DNA of 55,075 nt from Clostridiales bacterium (GTDB taxonomy: Bacteria > Bacillota > Clostridia > Christensenellales > CAG-138): NCBI GenBank assembly GCA_012838425.1, contig DUPG01000004.1, positions 1 through 55,075 on the forward strand, in the 5' to 3' direction. A model generated the notes under the pieces. It did not search any database, was not told where the DNA came from, and saw only the letters and a list, made by a program, of their open reading frames with translations. Shown one piece after another: positions 15,836 to 25,136 of this stretch. Made by a program: the position numbers and the translations under genes. Numbering within the stretch: position 1 is the first letter of the stretch; the number at the start of each line of letters is the position of its first letter.

Positions 15836-16873
15836 ATGCGTAAATTCAATATAGAAAATACGGGCAAAAGCAGCTACAACATAGCTGTTGTGGGCGCGAC
15901 GGGCATGGTGGGCAGAACAATGCTTCAAGTGCTGCGCGAATATGAGATTTCTATAAATAAGCTATATCTTTTCGCTTCAAGCAAGAGCGCAGGGCAGAAA
16001 ATCGATTATTACGGTAAAGAAGCAGTCATAGAGGAGCTTACGGAGAGTTCATTCGAGGGCAAGGATATCGATATTGCGCTGTTCTCAGCGGGCGGCGATG
16101 TTTCAAGAAAGTATGCCCCTGTCGCCGCTTCTTCGGGAGCTGTGGTTATTGACAACTCAAGCGCATTCAGAATGGAGAAGGATATTCCTTTAATAGTTCC
16201 CGAGGTCAATACAGACGACCTTATAATGTATAAGAATCGCGGAATCATAGCAAATCCCAACTGCTCAACCATTCAAGCGGTTGTGGTGTTGAAGCCATTG
16301 CAGAAGGCGTTCGGCTTAAAGCGTGTTATATACTCAACATATCAGGCGGTTTCGGGCGCAGGCATGGGCGGAGTGCAGGACTTGGAAAACACCTTGCAGG
16401 GCAAGCCGCATACAAAATTTATGTACCCCATTGCAAACAACTGCATACCGCAAATTGACGTGTTCTTGGATTCGGGCTATACCAAGGAGGAGCAGAAGCT
16501 GATTGACGAAACACGAAAAATTCTCAACCAGCCCGACTTGGCTGTAACCGCTACTGCCGTTAGGATTCCGGTGCTTAACGGACATTCCGAAAGCATCAAC
16601 ATAGAGCTTGAAAGGGAATTCACAATCGAGGAAATACGCACTCTGTTAGAGAATTCGCCGGGCGTATTGGTGCACGACGACCCGGAGAGCTTCATATACC
16701 CCATGCCATTGATGATAAGCGGCAAGGATTCGGTTTCTGTGGGGAGAATACGCATGGATACCTCACACGAAAACTGCATAAACATCTTCGTATGCGGCGA
16801 CAACATAAGAAAGGGTGCCGCGTCAAACGCAGTTCAAATAGCCCAAGCACTAATAAATTATTGCAGGAGGTAG
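15836..16873 (+). CDS. asd: Aspartate-semialdehyde dehydrogenase
   Basis: Reduces aspartyl phosphate to the semialdehyde, the branch point to lysine/diaminopimelate, threonine and methionine. The NADP loop VVGATGMVGRTML is at 18-30, the catalytic Cys143 in IANPNCSTIQ, and the substrate-binding part in TAVRIPVLNGHSE. Length 345 is normal. ATG 15836 is chosen over an in-frame GTG at 15824 because GGAGG (15826-15830) lies between them. dapA begins two bases after its stop, forming a lysine/DAP pair. Confidence 0.96.
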   Translation: MRKFNIENTGKSSYNIAVVGATGMVGRTMLQVLREYEISINKLYLFASSKSAGQKIDYYGKEAVIEELTESSFEGKDIDIALFSAGGDVSRKYAPVAASSGAVVIDNSSAFRMEKDIPLIVPEVNTDDLIMYKNRGIIANPNCSTIQAVVVLKPLQKAFGLKRVIYSTYQAVSGAGMGGVQDLENTLQGKPHTKFMYPIANNCIPQIDVFLDSGYTKEEQKLIDETRKILNQPDLAVTATAVRIPVLNGHSESINIELEREFTIEEIRTLLENSPGVLVHDDPESFIYPMPLMISGKDSVSVGRIRMDTSHENCINIFVCGDNIRKGAASNAVQIAQALINYCRR

Positions 16874-16875
16874 GT

Positions 16876-17754
16876 ATGAGCATTTTCTTAGGAAGCGGAG
16901 TCGCACTTATTACTCCGTTCAAGGCAGGACAAATCGATTTTGAAGCATTCGGCAGGCTGATTGATTTTCATATCGCAAATAAAACCGACGCGCTTATAGT
17001 TTGCGGCACGACGGGCGAGTCCGCCACACTCAGCTTTGACGAGAAGCTAAGCCTTTTCCGCTTCGCAGTCGAGCAAGCAAGGGGCAGAATTCCTGTTATT
17101 GCGGGAACGGGCGGCAACAACACCGCAGAGGTTATTCGTTTGAGCAAGGCGGCGCAGGAAACAGGCGTTGACGGGCTGCTGATTGTTACGCCATACTACA
17201 ACAAAACCACGCAAAAAGGGCTTGTGGCGCACTTTAACGCGGTTGCCGACGCTGTGAATATTCCTATTATTACATACAATGTTCCGAGCAGAACGGGCTT
17301 AAATATACTTCCCCAAACCATGAAGGAAATCGCCAAGCACAAGAATATTGTTGGTATAAAGGAAGCATCTGCGAACATTGAGCAGATTACTATATTGGCT
17401 TCACTTTGCCCCGACTTAGACATATACGCCGGCAACGACGACCATGTGCTGCCCATATTGGCGTTAGGCGGCAAGGGCGTAATTTCAACAGTCGCGAATA
17501 TAATTCCAAGGGATATGCACGACCTTTGCGAAGCGTATTTCAACGGCGATATTATTAAATCGCGCGAGATACAGTTCAAGATGCTGCCCGTATGCAAGGC
17601 AGCGTTCACGGAGGTAAACCCGATACCCATTAAGCATATGCTAATGCAGGCTGGGCTTATCCCGAATGACGAGTTACGGCTTCCGTTAGTTCCGCCGAGC
17701 GAGGATACGAAAGCGCTGATTAAGACGACCTTAAAAGAGTACGGCGTTATTTAA
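16876..17754 (+). CDS. dapA: 4-hydroxy-tetrahydrodipicolinate synthase
   Basis: Condenses pyruvate with aspartate semialdehyde, the product of the gene upstream, on the way to diaminopimelate; in spore formers this is also the source of dipicolinate. The Schiff-base lysine is Lys162 in GIKEAS, with Tyr134 (TYNVPSRTG) and the VCGTTGESATLS loop (42-53). Length 292 is standard. GCAGGAGGTAGGT before ATG 16876 defines the start. A hairpin array follows immediately after its stop. Confidence 0.96.
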   Translation: MSIFLGSGVALITPFKAGQIDFEAFGRLIDFHIANKTDALIVCGTTGESATLSFDEKLSLFRFAVEQARGRIPVIAGTGGNNTAEVIRLSKAAQETGVDGLLIVTPYYNKTTQKGLVAHFNAVADAVNIPIITYNVPSRTGLNILPQTMKEIAKHKNIVGIKEASANIEQITILASLCPDLDIYAGNDDHVLPILALGGKGVISTVANIIPRDMHDLCEAYFNGDIIKSREIQFKMLPVCKAAFTEVNPIPIKHMLMQAGLIPNDELRLPLVPPSEDTKALIKTTLKEYGVI

Positions 17755-17756
17755 TG

Positions 17757-17955
17757 TCCGCGCGACGCGCGGAAAGAAGACAACGGCATAGCCGTTGAAC
17801 GAAGACAATAGCAAGCTACTGAATAAAGTTGCCTGCGGCGAATGAATACACCCTGCGGGCAAATGAAATATTGCTTCGCAATGCTAAATTGTTGCTGTCG
17901 TGAGCAGCTGAATTATTTGCTTCGCAAACAGCTAAATGTCGCTTCGCAACGCTAT
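17757..17955. repeat. Modular hairpin array 4
   Basis: Starts three bases after the dapA stop: CCGCGCGACGCGCGG, AACGGCATAGCCGTT, AGCAAGCT, GCCTGCGGC, CCCTGCGGG, ATTGCTTCGCAAT, a CTGTCGTGAGCAG-like unit, TTTGCTTCGCAAA and a CGCTTCGCAACG unit. Linkers are AAGAAGAC/GAATGAATAC types first, then ATGAAATAT and GCTAAATTG types, so the linker classes are mixed within one array. Confidence 0.75.
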
Positions 17956-17983
17956 ATATACAAGGTTTTGACTCTAATAACAA

Positions 17984-18015
17984 ATTACGGGCGTGTATGC
18001 ACGCCCGTAATATTT
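17984..18015. terminator. Strong bidirectional hairpin between dapA and the GGGtGRT gene
   Basis: ATTACGGGCGTG-TATG-CACGCCCGTAAT: a 12-bp perfect stem with a 4-base loop. The flanking T content is only moderate (TATTTGGTTT on the plus side), so it is probably a terminator of medium strength for the convergent units. Confidence 0.6.
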
Positions 18016-18051
18016 GGTTTATTCGGCAAATCTGTTTATTTGATAATAAGA

Positions 18052-18107
18052 GTGCTCTTTTGCTACTTTTCTTTTAAGAAAAGTAGCGGGGTTTGGGGCA
18101 GCGCCCC
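18052..18107 (+). repeat. Dispersed repeat family B copy
   Basis: GTGCTCTTTTGCTACTTTTC, self-complementary arms CTACTTTTCTT/AAGAAAAGTAG, then CGGGGTTTGGGGCAGCGCCCC, abutting the end of the GGGtGRT gene. It matches the copy at 4596 base for base over most of its length. Confidence 0.65.
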
Positions 18108-18113
18108 ATAATA

Positions 18114-19118
18114 TTAAGCCCTCAATGCCTTTTCGACCTCGACTGCGAGGGCGACTGTCGCGCCGACTATGGGGTTGTTGCCCATGCCTATAAAGCCCAT
18201 CATTTCGACATGTGCCGGAACTGATGACGAGCCTGCGAACTGTGCGCTTGAGTGCATTCTGCCCATTGTATCTGTCATGCCGTATGAAGCGGGACCTGCC
18301 GCCATGTTGTCGGGGTGCATTGTCCTGCCTGTGCCGCCGCCTGACGCGACTGAGAAATACTTCTTGCCATTCTCAACACACCATTTCTTGTAAATGCCTG
18401 CAACGGGGTGCTGAAAGCGCGTCGGATTGGTTGAGTTGCCCGTAATCGATACATCAACTCCGCAATGCTTCATTATTGCCACGCCCTCTGAAACATCGTC
18501 TGCGCCGTAGCACTCTACTGCCGCGCGCTCGCCCTTTGAAAACGCGTGCTTCGACACTATGTGCAGCTCATCATTCGCGTAATCGAACTTGGTTTCAACA
18601 TGAGTAAAGCCGTTCACGCGCGAAATTATGTACGCGGCGTCCTTGCCTAAGCCATTCAGAATTACGCGCAAGGGATTTTTGCGAACGGTGTTGGCAGTGC
18701 GCGCTATTCCTATTGCGCCCTCTGCCGCCGCAAAGCTCTCATGCCCGGCTAAGAACGCAAAGCAGTTGGTTTCCTCGCTCAACAGCATTGACGCCAGGTT
18801 GCCATGCCCCAAGCCGATTTCACGATTGCTCGCGACAGACCCGGGAACGCAAAACGCCTGCAAGCCTTCACCAATTGCCTTAGCCGCTTCCGCCGCAGAC
18901 TTGACCTTACGCTTCAAAGCTATCGCCACTCCCAATGTGTATGCCCAGCCGGCGTCCTTGAATGCGGCAGGCTGAATATCCAATACTGTCTGATATGCGT
19001 TTATGCCGGCGTCGCAGCAAATCCTCTGAGCTTCCTCTAAAGATTCTATGCCGTTTTGCTTCAAGCACTCGTTGATTCTGTCTATGCGTCTTTCATAGTT
19101 TTCAAATCTGATTTCCAT
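18114..19118 (-). CDS. GGGtGRT family protein
   Basis: A 334-residue soluble protein that I recognise by its namesake motif GGGTGRT at 260-266 (SVASGGGTGRTMHPDNMAAG). Other conserved-looking runs are SNREIGLGHGNLASMLLSEET (98-117), HESFAAAEGAIGIARTANTVR and the glycine-rich C-terminus GFIGMGNNPIVGATVALAVEVE. No signal peptide or membrane helix. AAGGAG lies before the ATG, and the gene begins three bases after the NifU-like gene, so the two form one operon. The family is known to co-occur with such a scaffold; the reaction is, as far as I know, not established. Confidence 0.85.
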   Translation of the reverse strand: MEIRFENYERRIDRINECLKQNGIESLEEAQRICCDAGINAYQTVLDIQPAAFKDAGWAYTLGVAIALKRKVKSAAEAAKAIGEGLQAFCVPGSVASNREIGLGHGNLASMLLSEETNCFAFLAGHESFAAAEGAIGIARTANTVRKNPLRVILNGLGKDAAYIISRVNGFTHVETKFDYANDELHIVSKHAFSKGERAAVECYGADDVSEGVAIMKHCGVDVSITGNSTNPTRFQHPVAGIYKKWCVENGKKYFSVASGGGTGRTMHPDNMAAGPASYGMTDTMGRMHSSAQFAGSSSVPAHVEMMGFIGMGNNPIVGATVALAVEVEKALRA

Positions 19119-19121
19119 ACT

Positions 19122-19820
19122 CTACTCCTTGCGTGGATTTATTTTTTTCACAGCTTCGTCAAATCTGCCGTATGTCTTGACGCCCTTTGAGAAAGCGGCT
19201 TCAATAGGCACGCCCTTTTCAATATCCTCAAAGAACTTGCCTATGTTGATGTACTTATAGCCTATTATCTCGTCGTTCTCATCTAATCCAAGCTCCAATA
19301 TGTAGCCTTCCATGTTTTCTAAGTAGCGCGGACCGGTTTTTCTTGAGCTGAACACCGTACCTATCTGTGAGCGCTTGCCCTTGCCCAAATCCTCCATGCT
19401 TGCGCCTACGGGAAGGCCGCCCTCTGAGTACGCGCTTTGTGAACGCCCATACGCTATCTGCAAAAATGCCTCACGCATGGCTGTGTTTATAGCGTCGCAA
19501 ACAAGGTCTGTGTTCAATGCTTCAAGCACAGTCCTGCCGGGAAGTATCTCCCCAGCCATACACGCCGAATGGGTCATGCCCGAGCAGCCGATGGTTTCTA
19601 TCAGCGCTTCCTCGATAATGCCGTTCTTGATGTTTAGAGTCAGCTTGCACGCGCCCTGCTGAGGAGCACAGCCGCCGACAGCGTTGGTAAATCCGTTAAT
19701 CTGATTGACTTCCTTTACGCTCGTCCACTTGCCTTCCTGCGGTATAGGCGCGCAATCGTGATTGGTGCCTTTTCTCACAGAACACATTTCTTTTATTTCA
19801 TGAGCATATTCGTATTCCAT
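19122..19820 (-). CDS. NifU-like iron-sulfur scaffold protein (GGGtGRT-associated)
   Basis: A 232-residue protein with a NifU/IscU-like core: GGCAPQQGACKLTLNIKNGIIEEALIETIGCSGMTHSACMAGEILPGRTVLEAL, with Cys51, 58, 79 and 87 as probable cluster ligands (residues 49-104). About 90 further residues follow (EGGLPVGASMEDLGKGKRSQ, RYLENMEGYILELGLDENDEI) that are not in ordinary IscU. No cysteine desulfurase (iscS/sufS) is nearby. Pairing with the GGGtGRT protein suggests the scaffold loads, or works with, that single partner instead of serving the general Fe-S pathway. GGGGGT lies before the ATG. Confidence 0.82.
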   Translation of the reverse strand: MEYEYAHEIKEMCSVRKGTNHDCAPIPQEGKWTSVKEVNQINGFTNAVGGCAPQQGACKLTLNIKNGIIEEALIETIGCSGMTHSACMAGEILPGRTVLEALNTDLVCDAINTAMREAFLQIAYGRSQSAYSEGGLPVGASMEDLGKGKRSQIGTVFSSRKTGPRYLENMEGYILELGLDENDEIIGYKYINIGKFFEDIEKGVPIEAAFSKGVKTYGRFDEAVKKINPRKE

Positions 19821-19851
19821 TTCTTACCCCCAAGTTTTTGGTATATGGACT

Positions 19852-19881
19852 ATTATAACCGGAAGGGGAGAGAATTAGCAA
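19852..19881 (-). promoter_or_regulatory. Promoter of the NifU-like/GGGtGRT operon
   Basis: On the minus strand TTGCTA (19876-19881), 18 bases, TATAAT (19852-19857). Short leader of about 25-30 bases. Confidence 0.6.
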
Positions 19882-19897
19882 GCGAAAAAGCCCTACG

Positions 19898-20100
19898 CTA
19901 ATGAATACGGACACAGCCCGAATGAAGACAGGCTTACACCCAAATGATATTATCGATGTTGCAGTTAAAAATCAGCTTGCTATTACAAGTGAAAAGCGTT
20001 CAAAAGATAAATAATCAAGCTATGCACAAACGCAAATTGCTTCTTTCACGCTTAGCATAGCTTCATTCGCCGCAGGCGTCTTCATGCATGCGAAGCGTAC
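19898..20100. repeat. Fragmentary modular hairpins upstream of the PBP gene
   Basis: Broken units of the hairpin families (ATACGGACACAGCCCGAATGAAGAC near 19902 in degenerate form; an intact CGCCGCAGGCG unit with TCTTCAT linkers at 20062-20085). The rest of the 350-bp space between the divergent genes shows nothing else I can identify. Confidence 0.45.
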
Positions 20101-20170
20101 CCAAAAACTCCCTTGCATAACCTTCCTTTCTCTACAAAAAGTAATATTAAGTCTATTCACCGGGGGAAGC

Positions 20171-22495
20171 ATGAAGAGCAAGACCGAACGCAAAAAGCTA
20201 TTTCGTTTCATACGCCTGATATCGCTTGGCATTGTGCTTCTCATGCTTTCGGGATTATTGCTTTTCGCGGCAAGCATACTCAGATTAGACGCATGGCACG
20301 AGTTTGACGCAAGCAAAATCCTAAACTGCGACAGGTCGCTCATAGTGTACGACAAGGACGGCAACGAGGTCAGCGTATTAAAGATGAGCGAAAACCGCAT
20401 ATATATCAGCATAGATAGTATTCCCGAAGCAGTCAGAAACGCATTTATTGCCGCGGAGGATGTGCGCTTTTACAAGCACCCGGGCTTTGATATAAAGCGC
20501 ATAATAGGCGCGGCGATTGCGGATATAAAAGCAGGCTCATACGAGCAGGGGGCGTCAACTATAAGCCAGCAGCTCATAAAGCTAAGCCACTTATCCTCTG
20601 AAAAAACATTCAAGCGCAAGATAGAAGAAGCCATATTGGCATATCAGATGGAAAGGCAGTTTGAGAAAGACGAAATATTAGAAATGTATCTGAACTACTG
20701 CTATTTCGGCGGTGGCTTTTATGGAATAGAGGCGGCGTCACGGGGGTACTTCGGAAAATCGGCTTCGGAAATTACTGCTGCGCAGGGGGCAATGCTTGCG
20801 GGAATTCTGAAATCGCCCTCACGCTATGCTCCGCACATAAACCTTGAAGCAAGCATAAAGCGCAGAAACCTGATTCTCAAGCTGATGAAGGACTATGGCT
20901 TTTTAGAAGAAGGCGAATACGAAAAAGCAGTCAACGAAGAAGCTATTATCACGAAAACGAATTTCGCCGACCAGCGCGGCTACTACATAGACACGGCATT
21001 GCTTGAAGCGTGCGAGCATCTGAACATCACATTAGATGAGCTATTAACAGGCGGATACCATGTATATACCTCTATGGACAGCGCTGTTCAGAAGAAATGC
21101 GAGGAGATATTCGCCGACGGTTCATTCTTCATAAACGATGAGATTCAAGCGGCAATAGCTGTTGTGAACCCCGAAACAGGAATGGTAAGCGCAATGGTTG
21201 GCGGCAGGAATTCAAATGTTGCTATGGCATACAACCGCGCTACGCAGATTCGCCGTCAGCCCGGGTCGATAATAAAGCCCATTATATGCTATGCGCCCGC
21301 TATGGAGTATTACGGCTATACTGCCGCGACTATGATTCCGAATATGGAGCGCAGCTTCGCGGGATACTCTCCGAAGAACTTTGACGGCAGGTACAGCAGT
21401 CAGGTGAGCTTAAGAAAAGCTATATCAAGCTCTCTGAACATACCCGCTGTAGAGGTTCTGAACGATATTTCGGTGCGTGCCGGCATGAAATTCGCGTCTA
21501 ATGTGGGAATTGAGTTTGCCGATAATGACAAGTCGCTTGCGCTGGCGTTAGGGGGATTCGCATATGGAGTTTCGCCCCTGCAAATCGCCTCCGCATACGC
21601 TATGTTTGCAGATGATGGCTACTACTGCAAGCCTCAGATGGTGGAAAAGATATTGGATTCGAACGGAAAAGTGCTATACAGCTACAACATTGTGAAATCA
21701 CGCGTGATAAGCAAGGAAAACGCTTTTATTCTTTCGAATATTCTTTGCGATGTAGTAACTAAGGGAACGGGCAGGCGATTGGGCGAGGTTTCTAACAAGG
21801 GCATAGAGCTTGCGGGCAAAACAGGCACCTCAAACGAGGTAACCGGCGCGGGCGGTACGGAGAACAGAGACGCTTGGATGGTAGCGTACAACACCGAGTA
21901 TTCCGCTGCGGTATGGATGGGCTATGATTCGGCAGCGGGCGGCAAAAGCCTTCCTCACGACTTTACGGGGGGAAGCTATCCGGCGGAAATACTGAAAGCG
22001 CTGTTTTTATCTATTTACGAAAACAGGCCTGCGCCGAAATTCATTCGTCCTAAAAATGTTATAGAGATTCGGTTAGACGCCTACACAATGGAAAAAGACT
22101 CAGTGCCTGCATTGGCAACACCTATCACTCCCGAGGAATCCGTTCTCATAGAATACTTTATTGAAGGCACGCAGCCCGACGTGCAAAGCAAGTATTGGGT
22201 AAAGCCCAAAGCACCTGAGAATTTCAGCTGTCGACTGAACTTTTACGGCAATCCGATTATCACATTCACAGGGGTTGACAGCGATGTGGTTTACAGAGTC
22301 TATCGCGAGGATTCATCAGGGCTGAACACACTGATTTACGAATACGAGGGTGCGGGCTATGCGTATTTTGAGGACGAATATTGCGAGGACCCGTATAATA
22401 GCTGTTACTACTGTATTCCTATGCACAAAACATTGAAGGTGAACGGCGAGGCGCTGTGCGGCGACGCGACAAAGAAGGTAAGACCGTATGAGTAA
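20171..22495 (+). CDS. Class A penicillin-binding protein (PBP1A type)
   Basis: Bifunctional peptidoglycan synthase, 774 residues from ATG 20171 (GGGGGAAG upstream). One N-terminal membrane helix (13-36) anchors it. The GT51 glycosyltransferase domain shows Glu96 in FIAAEDVRFYKHPGFD and GASTISQQLIKL. The transpeptidase domain has the three penicillin-binding motifs: SIIK (366-369), SLN (421-423) and KTGT (550-553). The C-terminal 150 or so residues form a small beta-rich extension ending in a Cys-containing segment (EDEYCEDPYNSCYYCIP). The gene is monocistronic. An in-frame ATG at 20084 lies inside repeat sequence and lacks a ribosome site. Confidence 0.93.
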   Translation: MKSKTERKKLFRFIRLISLGIVLLMLSGLLLFAASILRLDAWHEFDASKILNCDRSLIVYDKDGNEVSVLKMSENRIYISIDSIPEAVRNAFIAAEDVRFYKHPGFDIKRIIGAAIADIKAGSYEQGASTISQQLIKLSHLSSEKTFKRKIEEAILAYQMERQFEKDEILEMYLNYCYFGGGFYGIEAASRGYFGKSASEITAAQGAMLAGILKSPSRYAPHINLEASIKRRNLILKLMKDYGFLEEGEYEKAVNEEAIITKTNFADQRGYYIDTALLEACEHLNITLDELLTGGYHVYTSMDSAVQKKCEEIFADGSFFINDEIQAAIAVVNPETGMVSAMVGGRNSNVAMAYNRATQIRRQPGSIIKPIICYAPAMEYYGYTAATMIPNMERSFAGYSPKNFDGRYSSQVSLRKAISSSLNIPAVEVLNDISVRAGMKFASNVGIEFADNDKSLALALGGFAYGVSPLQIASAYAMFADDGYYCKPQMVEKILDSNGKVLYSYNIVKSRVISKENAFILSNILCDVVTKGTGRRLGEVSNKGIELAGKTGTSNEVTGAGGTENRDAWMVAYNTEYSAAVWMGYDSAAGGKSLPHDFTGGSYPAEILKALFLSIYENRPAPKFIRPKNVIEIRLDAYTMEKDSVPALATPITPEESVLIEYFIEGTQPDVQSKYWVKPKAPENFSCRLNFYGNPIITFTGVDSDVVYRVYREDSSGLNTLIYEYEGAGYAYFEDEYCEDPYNSCYYCIPMHKTLKVNGEALCGDATKKVRPYE

Positions 22496-22496
22496 T

Positions 22497-22875
22497 GGGG
22501 TGATCCGCAGCTGCGCCGCAAATACAGGCTAATCACCCCCAACCAAAAGAGAGGCAGGGGAGGACCCCCTGCGGGTGCGGATTAGGAAATGAGAATATAA
22601 AAAGAGAGAGAGAGAAATGAATGTTATTAGGTTCCACACCCGCATATAAGCGTCTGCCACCGACAATATCAAATTATCACAAACAATGTCCGAAAATGTT
22701 CCATGAACTTGTAGATTTTTGAATGTTCCCCTAATAATTTTGTGTAATGTGCAATAATAATAGCAATATGCTTTATGGCTGAAGCGATAAAAATTACTCC
22801 GTATTGCATATACGGCGTGCTTAGCTTATTTCAGCTAATTTTCATGCAGCCGAAATAACCAATCAAATACTACAA
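22497..22875. other. Intergenic region after the PBP gene
   Basis: GGGGTGAT (22497-22504) can pair with ATCACCCC (22532-22539) around an inner GCAGCTGC palindrome, followed by a GCAGGGG/CCCCTGC hairpin near 22555-22577. These may terminate PBP transcription although no T-run follows. The remaining 300 bases to the terminator at 22876 are AT-rich, with a CCGTAT/ATACGG hairpin near 22800. I see no gene. Confidence 0.4.
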
Positions 22876-22906
22876 GAAAAAAGGGGCGCAACGCCCCTTT
22901 TTCATG
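22876..22906. terminator. Bidirectional intrinsic terminator
   Basis: AAAAAAGGGGCG-CAA-CGCCCCTTTTT: a GC-rich stem with A-run on one side and T-run on the other. On the minus strand it ends the sigma factor/beta-propeller operon just after its stop. Confidence 0.9.
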
Positions 22907-22913
22907 TTCCCCC

Positions 22914-25136
22914 TCAATATACCTTGATTATATTCGCCACTGCTTCTGCTATGCCGGTATCATGCACTACAAGCTCGGATATCTCCGCAAAGATTTTCAT
23001 TCCGGCTTTTAGCTCGTCAAGGCTGAGTTCACCGTTTTCATCATATATGCGCGTCAGCTTCTCGTCTATTCTGATTCTAAACTCGTCATAGTCGGATTCT
23101 ACTACTATGTATTCGTCGGCTACATCAAGTATTATTGTTTCGAAGCTCCAAATAGTAGGCGTGGCGGGTGTAACCTCAACATCAGGTTCTTGCTTTCCCT
23201 CTCCGCTCGGAAGCGTTGTGCCGGGTCTTTCCTCGTAGTATTTCAGTGTGGCGACACGCTCATAATTCGTCATGCTATACGCATTGAGTGTGTTTCCAGC
23301 TGAAATATACATATACTCGCCAATATACAGCCCGCGAACGCTGTAGCCATAATATACATCATCTGCAAGGTTGATTACCGCTTCCTGCTTGAAGCCGGTT
23401 TCATCAGAATACGAATACACATAGTATGTCAAATCAGTCGCGAACGCTATGATGTTCCTTTCAGCGTTTATGAGTATCGCCTTATGATTGTACTGCGCTT
23501 CCGACCATAAGTTAGTAAGCGCCAACTTATGCTTTTCAACAACATTCCTGGGGTCTGAAACATCGAACATAGAAAGCTTCATTCCCGAAGCTCTGCCCTC
23601 CATATCGGCATCTGTACCTAAACCGAAAAGCAGTCCTTCACCGTACGGGTGCAGGTACTGGGAAAATCCGGGAATCTTCAAAGCGCTTAACAGGGTAGGG
23701 GATTTGGGATTTTTGAGATCAACCGCAAACAGCGGGTCAATCTGCTCATATGTTACAAAGTACGCAATATCGCCCATGAACCTTACCGAATATACGCGCT
23801 CGCCCTTCGCTAAATTCTCGATTTTACCTATAATATTCAGGTCGGAATCAAGCACATACAGCTCATTCGACTGACCACTATCGTCACTGGAGCTTACAGG
23901 GAATTCGCCATTATCTGTCGGGTAGTCCTTATATGAATACAATGTAGTAACAATGCGGAAATTGCCATTGTATTCGTCCATTGAGAACTGGTTGAGTATG
24001 TTGCCCTTTACAACTCCTTCGGCGGCTAATTCTATTTTGCCCTCGTCAATGCTGAATCTGAACAGCTTAGTCGCGGAATGTACCATTTCGCCTTCCTTTA
24101 TCTGCGTGTATGTGGGTATATATATGTTATCATTGCTCGCGTAAATGCTGCTTCCGAAGCCGAACATAGCCTTTGACGATACGATTTCTCCATCGCCGCT
24201 CGTATCTATTCCAGCAAGCACTAAGTATTGCGTTGAGTAGCCGTCCGTGTAATCGGTATTGAGAATTATGTCACCGGGGTTGATGAGGTATTCGCCGTCA
24301 TTATCAAATGTCTTAGGAACGAATGTCTCGGGCTTGCTCTTATCGATATTGCTATATATCACATGATTCGATACTAAGTAGAGAGTATCGTCTATCATGC
24401 GTGATGAAACATAGTAGCCGCTCTGACCTATTGAGTTTATGAGCTTAGGCTCAGTCTTGTCGGAAATATCGAAAATGTCAACACCAATTGTGCTTGACAT
24501 CCAGAACATACCGTCCCACGCTATTTCGGGAACAGCATAGCCGTAATAGCTGTCATCATAATAGTATTTAAGCGCTATTATGCGGTTTTCTGTGATATAC
24601 ATCTCGTAATAGCCGGTATTGTAATCGTCCCAGTCCTCCACCTTCGAAACCAATTCAAGCTTGTCGCCGTCAACCTCCACAATATACAGATTGTTTGAGG
24701 ATATTGCGTAAATGTAGTCGCCGTCTGTCTTTATGATGTCGGCCTCCTGAACGCCTGCTACTTGAAGGTTGGTATCGGAGTAGTCCTTTGAATTATTCTG
24801 CCTGCCGTCGCTGTCCTGAGGCGCTTCCGGGGCATTCGGGGCAGCTTCGCCGACTGTGCCCTTCCAACCGCCTAAATCGTTTACTACGCGATTCTGACGA
24901 ATTATAGCGGAAATAGCGGAGTACAGCTCGTTATAATTCGATACGCTTTTAGGAAGGTTCTCTATGCTTTTTGCGTTGAAATAAACAGACAACGGCTTAA
25001 CCGTTACAGACACCACAAGCGCAAGGCACAATACGCAGGCTGCTGCAATAGTTGCCCTGCTGCGCGCACGCTTTTTGCGCATATATTCGGCTTTACGCGC
25101 CAATACAGCTGCTGTGATTTCCTTATAGTCCTTCAT
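22914..25136 (-). CDS. Membrane-anchored beta-propeller domain protein (PF09826 type)
   Basis: A 740-residue protein. Residues 1-27 are cytoplasmic and basic (MKDYKEITAAVLARKAEYMRKKRARSR), 28-48 form a membrane helix, and the rest is outside. The region from about 120 to 640 reads as beta-propeller blades, opening with the family hallmark QVAGVQEADIIKTDGDYIY, and includes many acidic/Tyr repeats. A C-terminal 80-residue domain follows a Pro/Thr linker (TTLPSGEGKQEPDVEV). Its start overlaps the stop of the ECF sigma gene by four bases. That coupling, plus the short cytoplasmic tail, makes it a candidate anti-sigma or signal-input protein; this role is inferred. Confidence 0.82.
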   Translation of the reverse strand: MKDYKEITAAVLARKAEYMRKKRARSRATIAAACVLCLALVVSVTVKPLSVYFNAKSIENLPKSVSNYNELYSAISAIIRQNRVVNDLGGWKGTVGEAAPNAPEAPQDSDGRQNNSKDYSDTNLQVAGVQEADIIKTDGDYIYAISSNNLYIVEVDGDKLELVSKVEDWDDYNTGYYEMYITENRIIALKYYYDDSYYGYAVPEIAWDGMFWMSSTIGVDIFDISDKTEPKLINSIGQSGYYVSSRMIDDTLYLVSNHVIYSNIDKSKPETFVPKTFDNDGEYLINPGDIILNTDYTDGYSTQYLVLAGIDTSGDGEIVSSKAMFGFGSSIYASNDNIYIPTYTQIKEGEMVHSATKLFRFSIDEGKIELAAEGVVKGNILNQFSMDEYNGNFRIVTTLYSYKDYPTDNGEFPVSSSDDSGQSNELYVLDSDLNIIGKIENLAKGERVYSVRFMGDIAYFVTYEQIDPLFAVDLKNPKSPTLLSALKIPGFSQYLHPYGEGLLFGLGTDADMEGRASGMKLSMFDVSDPRNVVEKHKLALTNLWSEAQYNHKAILINAERNIIAFATDLTYYVYSYSDETGFKQEAVINLADDVYYGYSVRGLYIGEYMYISAGNTLNAYSMTNYERVATLKYYEERPGTTLPSGEGKQEPDVEVTPATPTIWSFETIILDVADEYIVVESDYDEFRIRIDEKLTRIYDENGELSLDELKAGMKIFAEISELVVHDTGIAEAVANIIKVY

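Noticed and set aside
20084-20170. Longer N-terminus of the penicillin-binding protein from ATG 20084
   Set aside because: The extra 29 residues translate the hairpin repeat (TCTTCATGCATGCG region) and there is no ribosome site; ATG 20171 has GGGGGAAG and begins right before the membrane anchor.
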